NCBI GenBank assembly: GCA_002356435.2
Contig: AP018040.2
Coordinates: 1,798,001 to 1,862,000 of the forward strand
Length of the DNA: 64,000 nucleotides
Direction: 5' to 3'
From: Petrimonas sp. IBARAKI
GTDB taxonomy: Bacteria; Bacteroidota; Bacteroidia; Bacteroidales; Dysgonomonadaceae
Shown here: positions 52,086-61,864 of the stretch, piece by piece
Layout of the letters: the number at the start of each line of letters is the position of its first letter
Numbering within the stretch: the stretch's first letter is position 1
Notes under the pieces: model-generated
What the model saw: the letters and a program-made list of their open reading frames with translations, nothing else
Told to the model about the DNA's origin: nothing
The model's database searches: none
Position numbers and translations under genes: made by a program

Positions 52086-54110
52086 ATGAAAAAAACAGGG
52101 ATCGGGGTACTGGCGTGCCTATTATTATGCCTGCAAGGCCAGGCGCAGCTGAAAGTAGAAGATCACAGACCGTTGTTTGTCTTGAAGAATGATGCGATCA
52201 TTACCGCTCCGGAGGAAGGAGTCTGGTCGGTTGCCACAGGATGGGAAAACGACTGGATGACAGAATGGATCCATGCTACTCCAACTGAAGTGGAGCAATA
52301 CGATGAATGGACTATCCTGAAAGGAGAGATTGTGTTGCCGCATGGAGTTCTCTACATGAGGGATGCCTATCGTGAGGAAAAGCCGGGATTGATCAAATGT
52401 GTACGGCGGTTTGAATGGAAAGGGGAAAAGACATTATCTCCTTTAACCCTCTCTGTGCGTTTGCGCGTAAAAGGGAAGGAGATGTCCGTTTTTATGCCCG
52501 GAATTCTTTACTATGGAAATAAAAACGGAGCGCGTGTCAATCCCGACATTATTCCGGTTTATACAGGGAAAGCCGGTGAATTTGCCATCTTTGAAGATCA
52601 TCGTTACCCGATGCCGTTTGTAATGCTGGAAAACCGGGAAGATCAATACGCGGCCGCGATTCATTTTACCCCCAGCCCCGTGCGTGGAGCTTTGCTAGCT
52701 GATCAATGGTGGTCTGCCGGTGTAGAGGCTGGTGACGGGTATACAGATTTTGTCCTTTATTCCGGCCCTATCGGCTACAACAAAAAACACAGTGTAGCCA
52801 AGGCTCTCCAGTTAACTCCCATGAAATATACCAATACCTATTTGAGTATGGAGCCGGGACGTATTATCGAAAAAGAATTTTATATCGAGCTGTATTCAAT
52901 TGATCGGGAAGGGAGCGGTTTTCAACAACCGGTATACACTTCACTGGATTTACACAAACCCTATGATGCGGAGAGGTTTCCGGATTTCAATACGATACTT
53001 GCAAGCAAATACCGCTTTGCCCGGAGCCGGTGGGTGGATTACGGCAATAATGCCGCAGGCTATGGAATGTATGATTTGCAAAACAGAAAAGATGTGGTGA
53101 TGGGATGGTGCGGCCAGGCGGATTCCCCGGGATATGCGTTGCAGGTTCTTGCCGACAGGTTAAACGATGAGGATTTACCGGCTAAAGTACAGCAATCGTT
53201 GGATTTTCTGGCATCATTTCCGGTGAATAGGGAGAACGGGATGTTTCCTGTGGGTTTTAACGGAAAAGAATTCTATGGGGGTGATCATGTTTCGTGCGGA
53301 CAAGCGCTGTATAATTTTGCCAAAGCAATTGAAACGGCTCAAAAAAACAAACGGTATAACACGGAAAAATGGGAAGCATTTCTCACATCGGCATGCGATG
53401 GACAGGTAAAACGAATATTGAATCCGGCCTGGGATCCTCACTCTACTGCCGAAGGTTTTTACATGGCACCACTGGCAATAGCATCGGTTCTGTTTGGTAA
53501 AAAAGAATACCGACAAGCCTCGGAAAAAATTGCCGCAATCTACGCGGATCGTCACCTTGCCATGGACGGCTGCTATTGGGGAGGTACCCTCGATGCGACC
53601 TGCGAGGACAAAGAGGGGGCATGGGCTGCTTTCCAGGGTTTTTTGGAACTGTACGAGCGGTTCAAAGAGGATAAATACCTGGACTGGGCCAAACACGCGA
53701 TGGACGTATGCCTGAGTTATGTGGTGGTGTGGGATATCCCTTTACCCGCAGGACGTCTAGCCGACTTTCATTTCAAATCGACTGGTTGGAGCGTAGTCTC
53801 TCCGCAAAACCAGCATATTGATGTCTATGCCGTCCTATTCGCTCCGGAAGTTTATAAGATGGGCAAATATCTGGACGACGACCGGTTAAAGCAATTGGCG
53901 AGAGTAATGTACCGCTCGTGTTTTCAGCTTACTGATATGTACGGGTCGCAGGGAGAGCAACTGCAACAGACCAATTTTGCGCAGCGCGGCGATATGAGCA
54001 ATGTACATAACCTGCGGGGTGGATACGCAGAAGGCTGGACCGTTTTCTGGATTACAGCGCATTTCCTGAATGCGGCGGCTCGTTTTGTGGAACTTCAAGT
54101 TATTCCTTAA
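52086..54110 (+). CDS. Secreted protein with a probable (alpha/alpha)6 glycosidase-like domain
   Basis: A 674-residue protein with signal peptide (1-20, ending GQAQ). Residues about 20-290 look like a beta-rich domain (YMRDAYREEKPGLIKCVRRF). From about 300 on, helical repeats with conserved aromatic-acid pairs (VMGWCGQADSPGYALQVL, MFPVGFNGKEFYGGDHVSCG, MDGCYWGGTLDATCEDKEGA, GGYAEGWTVFWITAHFL) fit an (alpha/alpha)6 toroid of a glycoside hydrolase or lyase. I cannot name the family or substrate. It stands next to the GH43 fragment and a PHP-domain gene, suggesting a former carbohydrate locus. Confidence 0.6.
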   Translation: MKKTGIGVLACLLLCLQGQAQLKVEDHRPLFVLKNDAIITAPEEGVWSVATGWENDWMTEWIHATPTEVEQYDEWTILKGEIVLPHGVLYMRDAYREEKPGLIKCVRRFEWKGEKTLSPLTLSVRLRVKGKEMSVFMPGILYYGNKNGARVNPDIIPVYTGKAGEFAIFEDHRYPMPFVMLENREDQYAAAIHFTPSPVRGALLADQWWSAGVEAGDGYTDFVLYSGPIGYNKKHSVAKALQLTPMKYTNTYLSMEPGRIIEKEFYIELYSIDREGSGFQQPVYTSLDLHKPYDAERFPDFNTILASKYRFARSRWVDYGNNAAGYGMYDLQNRKDVVMGWCGQADSPGYALQVLADRLNDEDLPAKVQQSLDFLASFPVNRENGMFPVGFNGKEFYGGDHVSCGQALYNFAKAIETAQKNKRYNTEKWEAFLTSACDGQVKRILNPAWDPHSTAEGFYMAPLAIASVLFGKKEYRQASEKIAAIYADRHLAMDGCYWGGTLDATCEDKEGAWAAFQGFLELYERFKEDKYLDWAKHAMDVCLSYVVVWDIPLPAGRLADFHFKSTGWSVVSPQNQHIDVYAVLFAPEVYKMGKYLDDDRLKQLARVMYRSCFQLTDMYGSQGEQLQQTNFAQRGDMSNVHNLRGGYAEGWTVFWITAHFLNAAARFVELQVIP

Positions 54111-54222
54111 AAACAAGAGTCTTTTCCGGTTATCCGGTTTTTTTTGTCAGAACGCATGTGTGTGAGTGTGGAAATGCTGTTTCTTAATTAGAACGTAATA
54201 TTTTTCCGGATTTATTTTTGTT

Positions 54223-54230
54223 TCTTTGTA
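54223..54230 (+). promoter_or_regulatory. -7 box for the PHP-domain gene
   Basis: TATTTTTG fits TAnnTTTG, 46 bases before the ATG at 54277. Confidence 0.45.
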
Positions 54231-54276
54231 TCCGGAATCATCTGAATTTTATACATAACACAAATAAAATAATCGT

Positions 54277-55416
54277 ATGAAAAAGACAATTTTTACCCTG
54301 TTTCTTGCTTCTTTTTTCGCCTTTGTTTCGCAGGCCCAACAGATCAATAACGGCGTGATGAATCTCAATGAATTTTCCAGGCCCAACAAACGCAGTAATA
54401 TCGTCATACCGGATGTAAACGGCTTTAAGGTGCTGAAGTGTGACTTCCACATGCACACTGTTTTTTCCGATGGCGATGTCTGGCCTACGGTACGTGTTCA
54501 GGAAGCGTGGAGGGAAGGGCTTGACGCCATTGCAATAACCGATCACATGGAGTATACGCCAAAAAAAGACGATATTACACCCAACAACAACCGTCCTTAT
54601 GAAATAGCGAAACCCAGTGCTCAACGGCAGGGGATTACCCTGGTAAAAGGAACGGAAGTGACCCGCCAGACTCCTCCCGGACATTTCAATGCCTTGTTTA
54701 TCGGTGATACGGACGATTATTTAACCGTGAACACCAACGAGACGGATCGTGAAGCCGTGATGAAAGCCGAGGCACAAAATGCTTTTATTTTCTGGAACCA
54801 TCCCGGTTGGCAGCCCGGAATAGCCGGTTCGTATGAATGGCTTCCGTTTATTGAAGATTTGTATAAAAATAAAGCGCTCGACGGAATAGAGGTTGTTAAC
54901 GGAACAGGTTTTCACATGAAAGCACTGGATTGGTGTATCGACAAAAACCTGACCGTAATGGGATCGACAGATGTTCACAATTTAATCAGCCTTAGTTATG
55001 ACAACAGCCGAAATTATGTACACCGTACGATGACCCTTGTTCTGGTCCGTGATAACACTCCCGAATCTGTCCGGGAAGCGTTGGATGCACGAAGAACAGT
55101 GGCATGGGCAAGTAAATACCTCATGGGAAAAGAAGAAAATGTCCGCTCTCTGTTTAATGCATGTGTGGAAGTTCTTCCTAGCCATCATTCCGAAACCAAT
55201 CGCGAGGGAAAAACCATCAAATATTATCAGATCAGAAACAACAGCGACTTGTATTTCGAGATGGAACGTACAGCCGGTAACGGCCCCGGACGTATTGTCC
55301 TTTATCCGCAATCGTCACAAGTAATTGCCGCCGAGAGCGGCCAACCCGTATACAGCGTGGTTACCACTTACGTCCGCAGCGACAAACATCTTTCTGTGAA
55401 TTTACTGTTACCTTAA
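54277..55416 (+). CDS. Secreted PHP-domain phosphoesterase
   Basis: A 379-residue protein with signal peptide (about 1-20, ending VSQA). The PHP metal site is seen as KCDFHMHTVFSDGD (HxH near residues 59-61), AITDHMEYTP (Asp-His near 88), KGTEVTRQTPPGHFNALFIG (Glu and His), WNHPGW and GSTDVH. These are the ligands of a trinuclear phosphoesterase of the histidinol-phosphatase type. A short C-terminal beta domain follows. The signal peptide places it outside the cytoplasm; the substrate is unknown. Confidence 0.85.
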   Translation: MKKTIFTLFLASFFAFVSQAQQINNGVMNLNEFSRPNKRSNIVIPDVNGFKVLKCDFHMHTVFSDGDVWPTVRVQEAWREGLDAIAITDHMEYTPKKDDITPNNNRPYEIAKPSAQRQGITLVKGTEVTRQTPPGHFNALFIGDTDDYLTVNTNETDREAVMKAEAQNAFIFWNHPGWQPGIAGSYEWLPFIEDLYKNKALDGIEVVNGTGFHMKALDWCIDKNLTVMGSTDVHNLISLSYDNSRNYVHRTMTLVLVRDNTPESVREALDARRTVAWASKYLMGKEENVRSLFNACVEVLPSHHSETNREGKTIKYYQIRNNSDLYFEMERTAGNGPGRIVLYPQSSQVIAAESGQPVYSVVTTYVRSDKHLSVNLLLP

Positions 55417-55445
55417 TTTTTTTAGGGAGATATAAAACGAAATAT

Positions 55446-55493
55446 GCTATTCCGGTTTTCATTTTCGAGATGACGCCGGAATAGCTTTTTTTT
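55446..55493 (+). terminator. Rho-independent terminator after the PHP-domain gene
   Basis: GCTATTCCGG (55446-55455) and its exact complement CCGGAATAGC (55476-55485) form a ten-pair stem followed by eight T residues (55486-55493). Confidence 0.92.
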
Positions 55494-55518
55494 ACACTAC
55501 AATTTGAAAAGAAAGCCG

Positions 55519-55526
55519 TATATTTG
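55519..55526 (+). promoter_or_regulatory. -7 box for the MBL-fold gene
   Basis: TATATTTG fits TAnnTTTG, 42 bases before the ATG at 55569 and just after the preceding terminator. Confidence 0.5.
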
Positions 55527-55568
55527 TATCAAAATAGGAAACGCATTACAAGAAATTTCTGCCGATAG

Positions 55569-56219
55569 ATGAAGATTAAGACATTCGAATTTAACCCATT
55601 GGGAGTTAACACCTACGTATTATATGACAGAACGGGTGAGTGTATTGTTGTGGATGCATCCTGTTTTTTCCCCGATGAGAATAAGCTGCTGCTTAATTTT
55701 ATACTGGATAACAACTTAGTTGTTAAACATCTTGTCAACACTCATTTGCATTTTGATCATATTTTCGGGGTAAATTTTTTAGCATCGCAATTTGGTTTGA
55801 AACTCCTGGTGCATCGGGACGATATTGTCTTGCTTGAAAACCTGTCGCAACAACTTCAGCTGTTTGGATTCAATACAAATGTGGATTACCGGCCTGAAAT
55901 CAGCGGTTTTCTTGCTGAAAACGATGTAGTTTCTTTTGGAGAGCAACAATTGAAGGTCTTGCACGTCCCCGGACATTCTCCCGGAAGCATTGTTTTCTAC
56001 AACGAAAAAGAGAAGCTTGCCCTGGTCGGAGATGTACTTTTCAACGGAAGCATCGGACGCACAGACTTGCTCGAAGGAAGCTTTGAACAACTTACCGAAG
56101 GTATTCGGACAAAACTCTTTACTTTTTCCGATGATACGGAAGTTTACCCGGGACATGGCCCCAAAACAACTATCGGACAGGAGAGAAGATACAACCCTTT
56201 TGTTGGAACAGGGAGTTAG
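55569..56219 (+). CDS. MBL-fold metallo-hydrolase (glyoxalase II-like)
   Basis: A 216-residue cytoplasmic metallo-beta-lactamase-fold enzyme. The metal motif THLHFDHIFG (HxHxDH) lies near residue 58, HVPGHSPGS near 138, VGDVLF near 157 and YPGHGPKT near 198, a full set for two metals. Closest in look to hydroxyacylglutathione hydrolase-like thioesterases; the thioester substrate is not known. It precedes gcvP by 89 bases. Confidence 0.88.
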   Translation: MKIKTFEFNPLGVNTYVLYDRTGECIVVDASCFFPDENKLLLNFILDNNLVVKHLVNTHLHFDHIFGVNFLASQFGLKLLVHRDDIVLLENLSQQLQLFGFNTNVDYRPEISGFLAENDVVSFGEQQLKVLHVPGHSPGSIVFYNEKEKLALVGDVLFNGSIGRTDLLEGSFEQLTEGIRTKLFTFSDDTEVYPGHGPKTTIGQERRYNPFVGTGS

Positions 56220-56308
56220 GACCACGGGTGAAAAATAAAGGATAAGGAGCTAAGATGCTCTTAATTCGTAATTTGTAAATCATAATTAAACTTTAAACAA
56301 ATAACTAT

Positions 56309-59158
56309 ATGGAAATGGAGCATTTTAAAACCCGTCATATCGGAATTAAGCCGGAGGACTTGGGCAACATGTTGCAGACCGTAGGAGTCTCTTCTGTTGA
56401 CGAACTGATCGATCAAACTATTCCGGCAGATATCCGGCTAAAGAAGCCTTTATCATTGCCTAAAGCACAATCCGAAATGGAGTACGCCGAAGAGATCGGA
56501 CGTATTGCGTCGGCAAACAGAGTTTTTACGTCATACATCGGTATGGGATGGTACGATACGATTACGCCTGCTGCCATTTACCGCAACGTATTTGAAAATC
56601 CCGTATGGTACACCTCTTATACGCCATACCAGGCCGAGATCTCGCAGGGAAGGCTCGAGGCATTGCTTAATTTTCAAACGGCAGTGAGCGAACTGACCGG
56701 CCTGCCCCTGGCCAATTGTTCGCTGCTGGACGAAGCTACTGCAGCTGCAGAAGCAGCAACAATGATGTACGGGTTGCGAAGCCGCGATCAGGTGAAAAAT
56801 AACACGGAAATCCTTTTTGTTGATCAATACATTTTCCCGCAAACACTGGGCGCCTTACGCACGCGAATGGGAATGGCAGGCATCGAAATTGAAGTGGGGG
56901 ATTACAAATGTTTCGATGCGGAGAAAAAATATTTTGGCGCCATCGTACAGTATCCCAACAGCAACGGAAATGTGGAAGATTACCGGAGTTTTGTGGAAAA
57001 AGCACACGCATCGGATTGTAAAGTGGCTGTTGCCGCGGACCTGATGTCGCTCGTATTGTTGACACCTCCGGGCGAGTGGGGAGCTGATATTGCTTTCGGC
57101 AGCAGCCAGCGTTTTGGGATTCCCATGTTTTTCGGTGGTCCTTCGGCTGCTTTTTTTGCCACGCGTGATGAGTATAAACGCAGTATGCCGGGGAGGATCA
57201 TTGGCATATCGAAAGACGTTTACGGCAAGGATGCACTGCGCATGGCCCTGCAAACACGGGAACAGCACATCAAGCGCGAAAAGGCCACGTCCAATATTTG
57301 TACTGCTCAGGCATTGCTGGCAACTATGGCCTCGTTCTATGCCGTTTACCACGGACCCGAGGGATTGAAAAAGATTGCGAAACGTATTCATTCCGTTACC
57401 TCGCTGGTGGCAGATGAGTTAAAAGAACTCGGGTTTAAACAGCTTAATAGTAGCTACTTCGATACGCTAAAACTGCAGCTTCCCGAAAATATAACGCAAG
57501 GCGGTGTGAAAGACTTGGCTGAAATGCGCAACATCAATCTCCGTTACTTCGATACCGGAGAAATAGGTATCAGTATCGATGAAACAACAGACGGTTATCG
57601 TGTTCATGAATTACTGGCCGTGTTTGCCATGGCGGCAGGAAGCTCCAAGGTATTTATGATTGACGAAATGCCGGAGAAAATAACGTTGAAGGGAGATCAG
57701 TTGCGCACCTCGGATTTCCTGTCTCATCCCAACTTCAATAATTATCACTCCGAGACTGAGTTGATGCGTTACATCAAGCGGTTGGAAAGAAAAGATATAT
57801 CCCTGGCACATTCCATGATTTCGCTCGGGTCATGCACCATGAAACTGAATGCGGCATCAGAGCTTCTCCCTCTGGGGCATCCGGGATTTCAGAAAATACA
57901 CCCATTTGCTCCTGAAGACCAGGTGCAGGGTTATCAGGAAATGATTCATGAATTGGAATCCATGTTGGCTGAAATTACCGGATTTACGGCAACGAGCTTA
58001 CAACCCAATTCGGGTGCTGCCGGAGAATTTTCCGGGTTACTGGTTATAGCCAGTTACCTGAAGAGCATTGGCCAGGGACATCGCAAGATAGTGCTTATCC
58101 CGGCTTCTGCACACGGAACCAATCCTGCCAGCGCAGTGCAGGCCGGTTTTAACCCGGTGACTGTGGCGACGGATATGAAAGGGAACGTCGATATGGAAGA
58201 TTTGCGGAAAAAAGTAGAAACACATCGTGACGATCTCGCTGCCTACATGATTACCTATCCCTCTACACACGGTATCTTCGAAGTCGAGATCCGGGAAATG
58301 TGCAACATCATTCACGAGGCGGGCGGACAGGTTTATATGGACGGTGCGAACATGAACGCACAGGTCGGGCTAACTAACCCCGGAACTATCGGAGCCGATG
58401 TTTGCCACCTTAACCTGCACAAAACATTTGCTATTCCTCATGGTGGAGGTGGGCCGGGAGTTGGCCCTATCTGCGTGGCCGAACATTTGGTGCCTTTCCT
58501 CCCGGGTCATCCAGTGATGTTCGAATCGGGCGTGAATGCCGTCTCTGCTGCTCCTTACGGCAGCGCAGGCGTGCTTGCTATTACTTACGGATATATAAAA
58601 ATGATGGGAACGGATGGCTTAACGGAAGCCACTAAAATAGCTATCTTGAACGCCAACTATCTGGCTGAGAAATTAAACGATTCTTACGGGATCGTTTATC
58701 GCGGAGCGAACGGCAGGGTAGGGCACGAGTTGATTCTGGAATGCCGGGGATTGAAATCCGTTTCCGGAATCACAGAAACGGATATTGCCAAACGACTGAT
58801 GGATTACGGATTTCATGCGCCCACACTCTCGTTCCCTGTCCACGGGACGTTAATGATCGAACCTACCGAAAGTGAAAGCCTTGCCGAGTTGAATCGATTT
58901 GTGGATGCCATGCAGCAAATCCATGCCGAAATCATCGAGGTCTCACGGGGCGAATACACTGCCGAAGACAATGTACTGGTAAATGCTCCGCATCCCGAGT
59001 ACGAATCGGTTGCCGACGAGTGGAAGCATGCTTACCCGCGCAGCAAGGCGGTTTATCCGTTGCCTTTCGTTGCAGAAAACAAATTCTGGGTAAATGTTGC
59101 CCGCGTGGATAATGCGTTTGGCGACAGAAACCTGGTAGCGTGTTTATGCAGTATGTAG
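56309..59158 (+). CDS. gcvP: Glycine dehydrogenase (decarboxylating), P-protein
   Basis: A 949-residue single-chain P-protein of the glycine cleavage system, combining both halves. The N-terminal half opens with FKTRHIGIKPEDLGNML; the C-terminal half carries the pyridoxal phosphate lysine, Lys705, in LNLHKTFAIPHGGGGPGVGP, and HGTNPASA. All catalytic segments are present. It is alone here: no gcvT or gcvH is nearby. Confidence 0.96.
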   Translation: MEMEHFKTRHIGIKPEDLGNMLQTVGVSSVDELIDQTIPADIRLKKPLSLPKAQSEMEYAEEIGRIASANRVFTSYIGMGWYDTITPAAIYRNVFENPVWYTSYTPYQAEISQGRLEALLNFQTAVSELTGLPLANCSLLDEATAAAEAATMMYGLRSRDQVKNNTEILFVDQYIFPQTLGALRTRMGMAGIEIEVGDYKCFDAEKKYFGAIVQYPNSNGNVEDYRSFVEKAHASDCKVAVAADLMSLVLLTPPGEWGADIAFGSSQRFGIPMFFGGPSAAFFATRDEYKRSMPGRIIGISKDVYGKDALRMALQTREQHIKREKATSNICTAQALLATMASFYAVYHGPEGLKKIAKRIHSVTSLVADELKELGFKQLNSSYFDTLKLQLPENITQGGVKDLAEMRNINLRYFDTGEIGISIDETTDGYRVHELLAVFAMAAGSSKVFMIDEMPEKITLKGDQLRTSDFLSHPNFNNYHSETELMRYIKRLERKDISLAHSMISLGSCTMKLNAASELLPLGHPGFQKIHPFAPEDQVQGYQEMIHELESMLAEITGFTATSLQPNSGAAGEFSGLLVIASYLKSIGQGHRKIVLIPASAHGTNPASAVQAGFNPVTVATDMKGNVDMEDLRKKVETHRDDLAAYMITYPSTHGIFEVEIREMCNIIHEAGGQVYMDGANMNAQVGLTNPGTIGADVCHLNLHKTFAIPHGGGGPGVGPICVAEHLVPFLPGHPVMFESGVNAVSAAPYGSAGVLAITYGYIKMMGTDGLTEATKIAILNANYLAEKLNDSYGIVYRGANGRVGHELILECRGLKSVSGITETDIAKRLMDYGFHAPTLSFPVHGTLMIEPTESESLAELNRFVDAMQQIHAEIIEVSRGEYTAEDNVLVNAPHPEYESVADEWKHAYPRSKAVYPLPFVAENKFWVNVARVDNAFGDRNLVACLCSM

Positions 59159-59218
59159 CAATTTTCAAGAACTACTGCTTCATACAGTTTAATTTCACTT
59201 AACTTTTTCATATGTTAG

Positions 59219-61858
59219 TCACAAGATTTTAAATCTCACTCTCAAAAGTATTTCTGACGGGCGCAAATCATATATTGAATAATAACTGCTGATATCGCTG
59301 TAGGAATAGGTTATGAACTTGTTTGTATTAAAAATGTTTGTCCAATCCAGCATTAAATCCACGTTTTTTAACTTGTATTTTACACCCAGGTTCCCAAACC
59401 AAGATGACCGGGCTTCAGACTCTATCAAGCTGTTGAAATAATGATTGAACGATATATTGAAAATCAGTTTTTTTACCGGAATTATTGAGGTGCCTAGATT
59501 TTGTGCAACATTATGAACGGCCGGCATGGATTGATTGCGGATTTTACTTCGGGTATGGCGATAAGAAATGTCGTATTTGAGGACCATAAATCTGCCAATA
59601 TCCGTAGTAATGGAAGGGGATAAGGAGTAAGAGTCAAAATTCAAATTCGAAACAATGCCTTGATTTAGCGACAGGGTTTTGCTTTTATTATAACTTGCAA
59701 ACAACTTCATTTCCGATTTTATCGCATCGATACTTTGGCTGAAAGAATAATCCAACCCGTAGTAATGCGAAGTATTAGTATAAGGAATACTCGTGGAACT
59801 GCTCATTATGCCGTTATAGCGGACATCTCCAAGTGTATTGCGCCATATATTGGAATAGGATAACCTGAAAGATGTAAATAATGTTGTAAAGGGATTTTTG
59901 TAACTGAAATGCACGAAAGTGCCGGTTTGATGGTTTTTGCCGAGCAATCCGTTACTTCTGTTCATTCCCCGGTAATTAGCCATGATATATCCCAGATAAT
60001 CTTCGTTAATACCCCCAAATTGATTTGAAAAACGTACGTTTGAAAACAAGTCCCATCGCGAACTGATAGGATATTGAATGATCAGGAGTGGTGAAATAAG
60101 CACATGCCCCCCGTTTTTTGAAGTATTTCGAATGTGGTCGTTCCGATTGATAAACAGATAACTAACCGGAAAAGAAAGAATCGGTTTGAAATTTTCCGAA
60201 AAACGATAAGACAGGCTCCCATTAAGGCGAATACCAATTTCGTTTCGATGTAATCGGTTTCGTAAAGTGTCTGCCGAAACTGATGAAATCGCATCAGACA
60301 CAAAAAGGCCGGACTGCATAAAGTAATGATCGGAAAATACATTGGTGCTGTAGCCAACCGTAAAACGCTTGCCCAAGTTTCCTCCAGATACATACAGATT
60401 AGTTTTTAAATGGTTATAAGAAACCTCTTGCCGGATTAATGTATCTGATTCTTTTAAGTTAGTAAAAACTTCATCGAACAAAACAGGTGAAACGCTCAGT
60501 GAATGATTCTGCATAGTGTAGGATATTTGAGAGCCAACCCTGAAATTTTTATTCTCTTTCCGGCGCAGGTACTCGAAATCGTTGCCAATGTTGAACGATG
60601 GGAATTGTAGAAATTGGGATATGTCGCGTACAGCGGCAATTTTACCGGTATGCTCGTTCCATCTGGAAGATACATTGAGCTTGTTATTCAGGAAATATTC
60701 ATCGGTATTCCCCTCCAGTGTAAGTGTTCCCTCCAGCTCACGCTTTAATAATTGGGCATTCATATCTTCGGTTATGTGGATGTTTCCACCGTCAGTCACA
60801 AATATATCTCGTTTTGAATAACTACTGCTTTTTTGTTGATCGTATAAATAATTAAGGTTCCCGGTCAGCGTAAGATCTTTCTTTAATGCTTTCAGGCTGT
60901 TGAGCGATCCCAAGTGTGCATTATTAAACAGATGATGCTGTTCTCTTATGGCAGGCGGAACGGGTGCAATTACCGACATGAAGTTTACCGGGCCTCCGCC
61001 GGATCCACCGTAAAAAGACGTCAACTCCCGCACGATATCCCGTCCTGTATTATCGCCCTTATAGACCGACATATCTTGTTGAGTCGCCGAGAAACGCATT
61101 CCTACCAATTCGTTGCTCAATAACATAGGTGGAAGTCCCGCTCCGGCTTGCGCAGTAAGAAAAAAAGCACCGTGTGCCGATTTTTTTAATTTAAGATTAA
61201 TGGCGGCTGCTTCGGGAATTTCCATTTCTTTTAGCGCCTTGATGGGTTGGTGGTTCTCAAGCACTTGCACGGATGCCACTTTTGTAGCATCGACATTATT
61301 GGTGGCGATACCGTACTTCCCTTTCAGCAGGTCCAATCCTTCTACATAAAATTTGCTGATAGCTTTGTTCTGATAGAGTATCTGTCCCGAAGATAACACT
61401 TGGATTCCGGGCAGTTTTTTTAATACGTCGCCAATGCTGCGGTCGGTTTCGTCCAGAAAACTCGCTACATCGTAATGGATAGTATCACCCAACTGACGGA
61501 TTTTAGGCGCCTGGACAATAACTTCTTTTAGCTCCATTGTTTTTTCAACTACCAAGAATTCCACGAACCCTATATCGCTTTTTACGTGTTTTGTCTGGCT
61601 TTCCAATGTCATGGCTTTCACGGATATTTCTACCGAGTCGGGCATATTGGCGCTCCTTAGCGTGAACGTCCCCTCTTTCGAAGTCATCGAATAGGATATA
61701 ATTGATGTTGAGCCTACAGGATGCATTGTAACGGCAGCATTTGCAACAGGCTCCCGGGTTTGTTGGTCAAGTACTCGGCCTTTGATTTCTTTCTGAGCAA
61801 AAACAGCACTAAAAGAAAGCAACAGTATTAGAATGAAAAGAGTTGTTTTTCTGCTCAT
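59219..61858 (-). CDS. TonB-receptor-like outer-membrane barrel protein
   Basis: An 879-residue protein with signal peptide (1-21), a carboxypeptidase-regulatory-like domain (about 22-105, KEIKGRVLDQQTREPVANAA), a plug-like part (SIGDVLKKLPGIQVLSSGQI, then YQNKAISKFYVEGLDLLKGK) and a barrel of the OMP_b-brl type ending in IRVRFKIL-like strand (LLRVRFKIL). It starts 6 bases after the stop of a GLPGLI gene and belongs to that operon. No SusD partner is present. The function is unknown. Confidence 0.85.
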   Translation of the reverse strand: MSRKTTLFILILLLSFSAVFAQKEIKGRVLDQQTREPVANAAVTMHPVGSTSIISYSMTSKEGTFTLRSANMPDSVEISVKAMTLESQTKHVKSDIGFVEFLVVEKTMELKEVIVQAPKIRQLGDTIHYDVASFLDETDRSIGDVLKKLPGIQVLSSGQILYQNKAISKFYVEGLDLLKGKYGIATNNVDATKVASVQVLENHQPIKALKEMEIPEAAAINLKLKKSAHGAFFLTAQAGAGLPPMLLSNELVGMRFSATQQDMSVYKGDNTGRDIVRELTSFYGGSGGGPVNFMSVIAPVPPAIREQHHLFNNAHLGSLNSLKALKKDLTLTGNLNYLYDQQKSSSYSKRDIFVTDGGNIHITEDMNAQLLKRELEGTLTLEGNTDEYFLNNKLNVSSRWNEHTGKIAAVRDISQFLQFPSFNIGNDFEYLRRKENKNFRVGSQISYTMQNHSLSVSPVLFDEVFTNLKESDTLIRQEVSYNHLKTNLYVSGGNLGKRFTVGYSTNVFSDHYFMQSGLFVSDAISSVSADTLRNRLHRNEIGIRLNGSLSYRFSENFKPILSFPVSYLFINRNDHIRNTSKNGGHVLISPLLIIQYPISSRWDLFSNVRFSNQFGGINEDYLGYIMANYRGMNRSNGLLGKNHQTGTFVHFSYKNPFTTLFTSFRLSYSNIWRNTLGDVRYNGIMSSSTSIPYTNTSHYYGLDYSFSQSIDAIKSEMKLFASYNKSKTLSLNQGIVSNLNFDSYSLSPSITTDIGRFMVLKYDISYRHTRSKIRNQSMPAVHNVAQNLGTSIIPVKKLIFNISFNHYFNSLIESEARSSWFGNLGVKYKLKNVDLMLDWTNIFNTNKFITYSYSDISSYYSIYDLRPSEILLRVRFKIL

Positions 61859-61864
61859 TTATGC

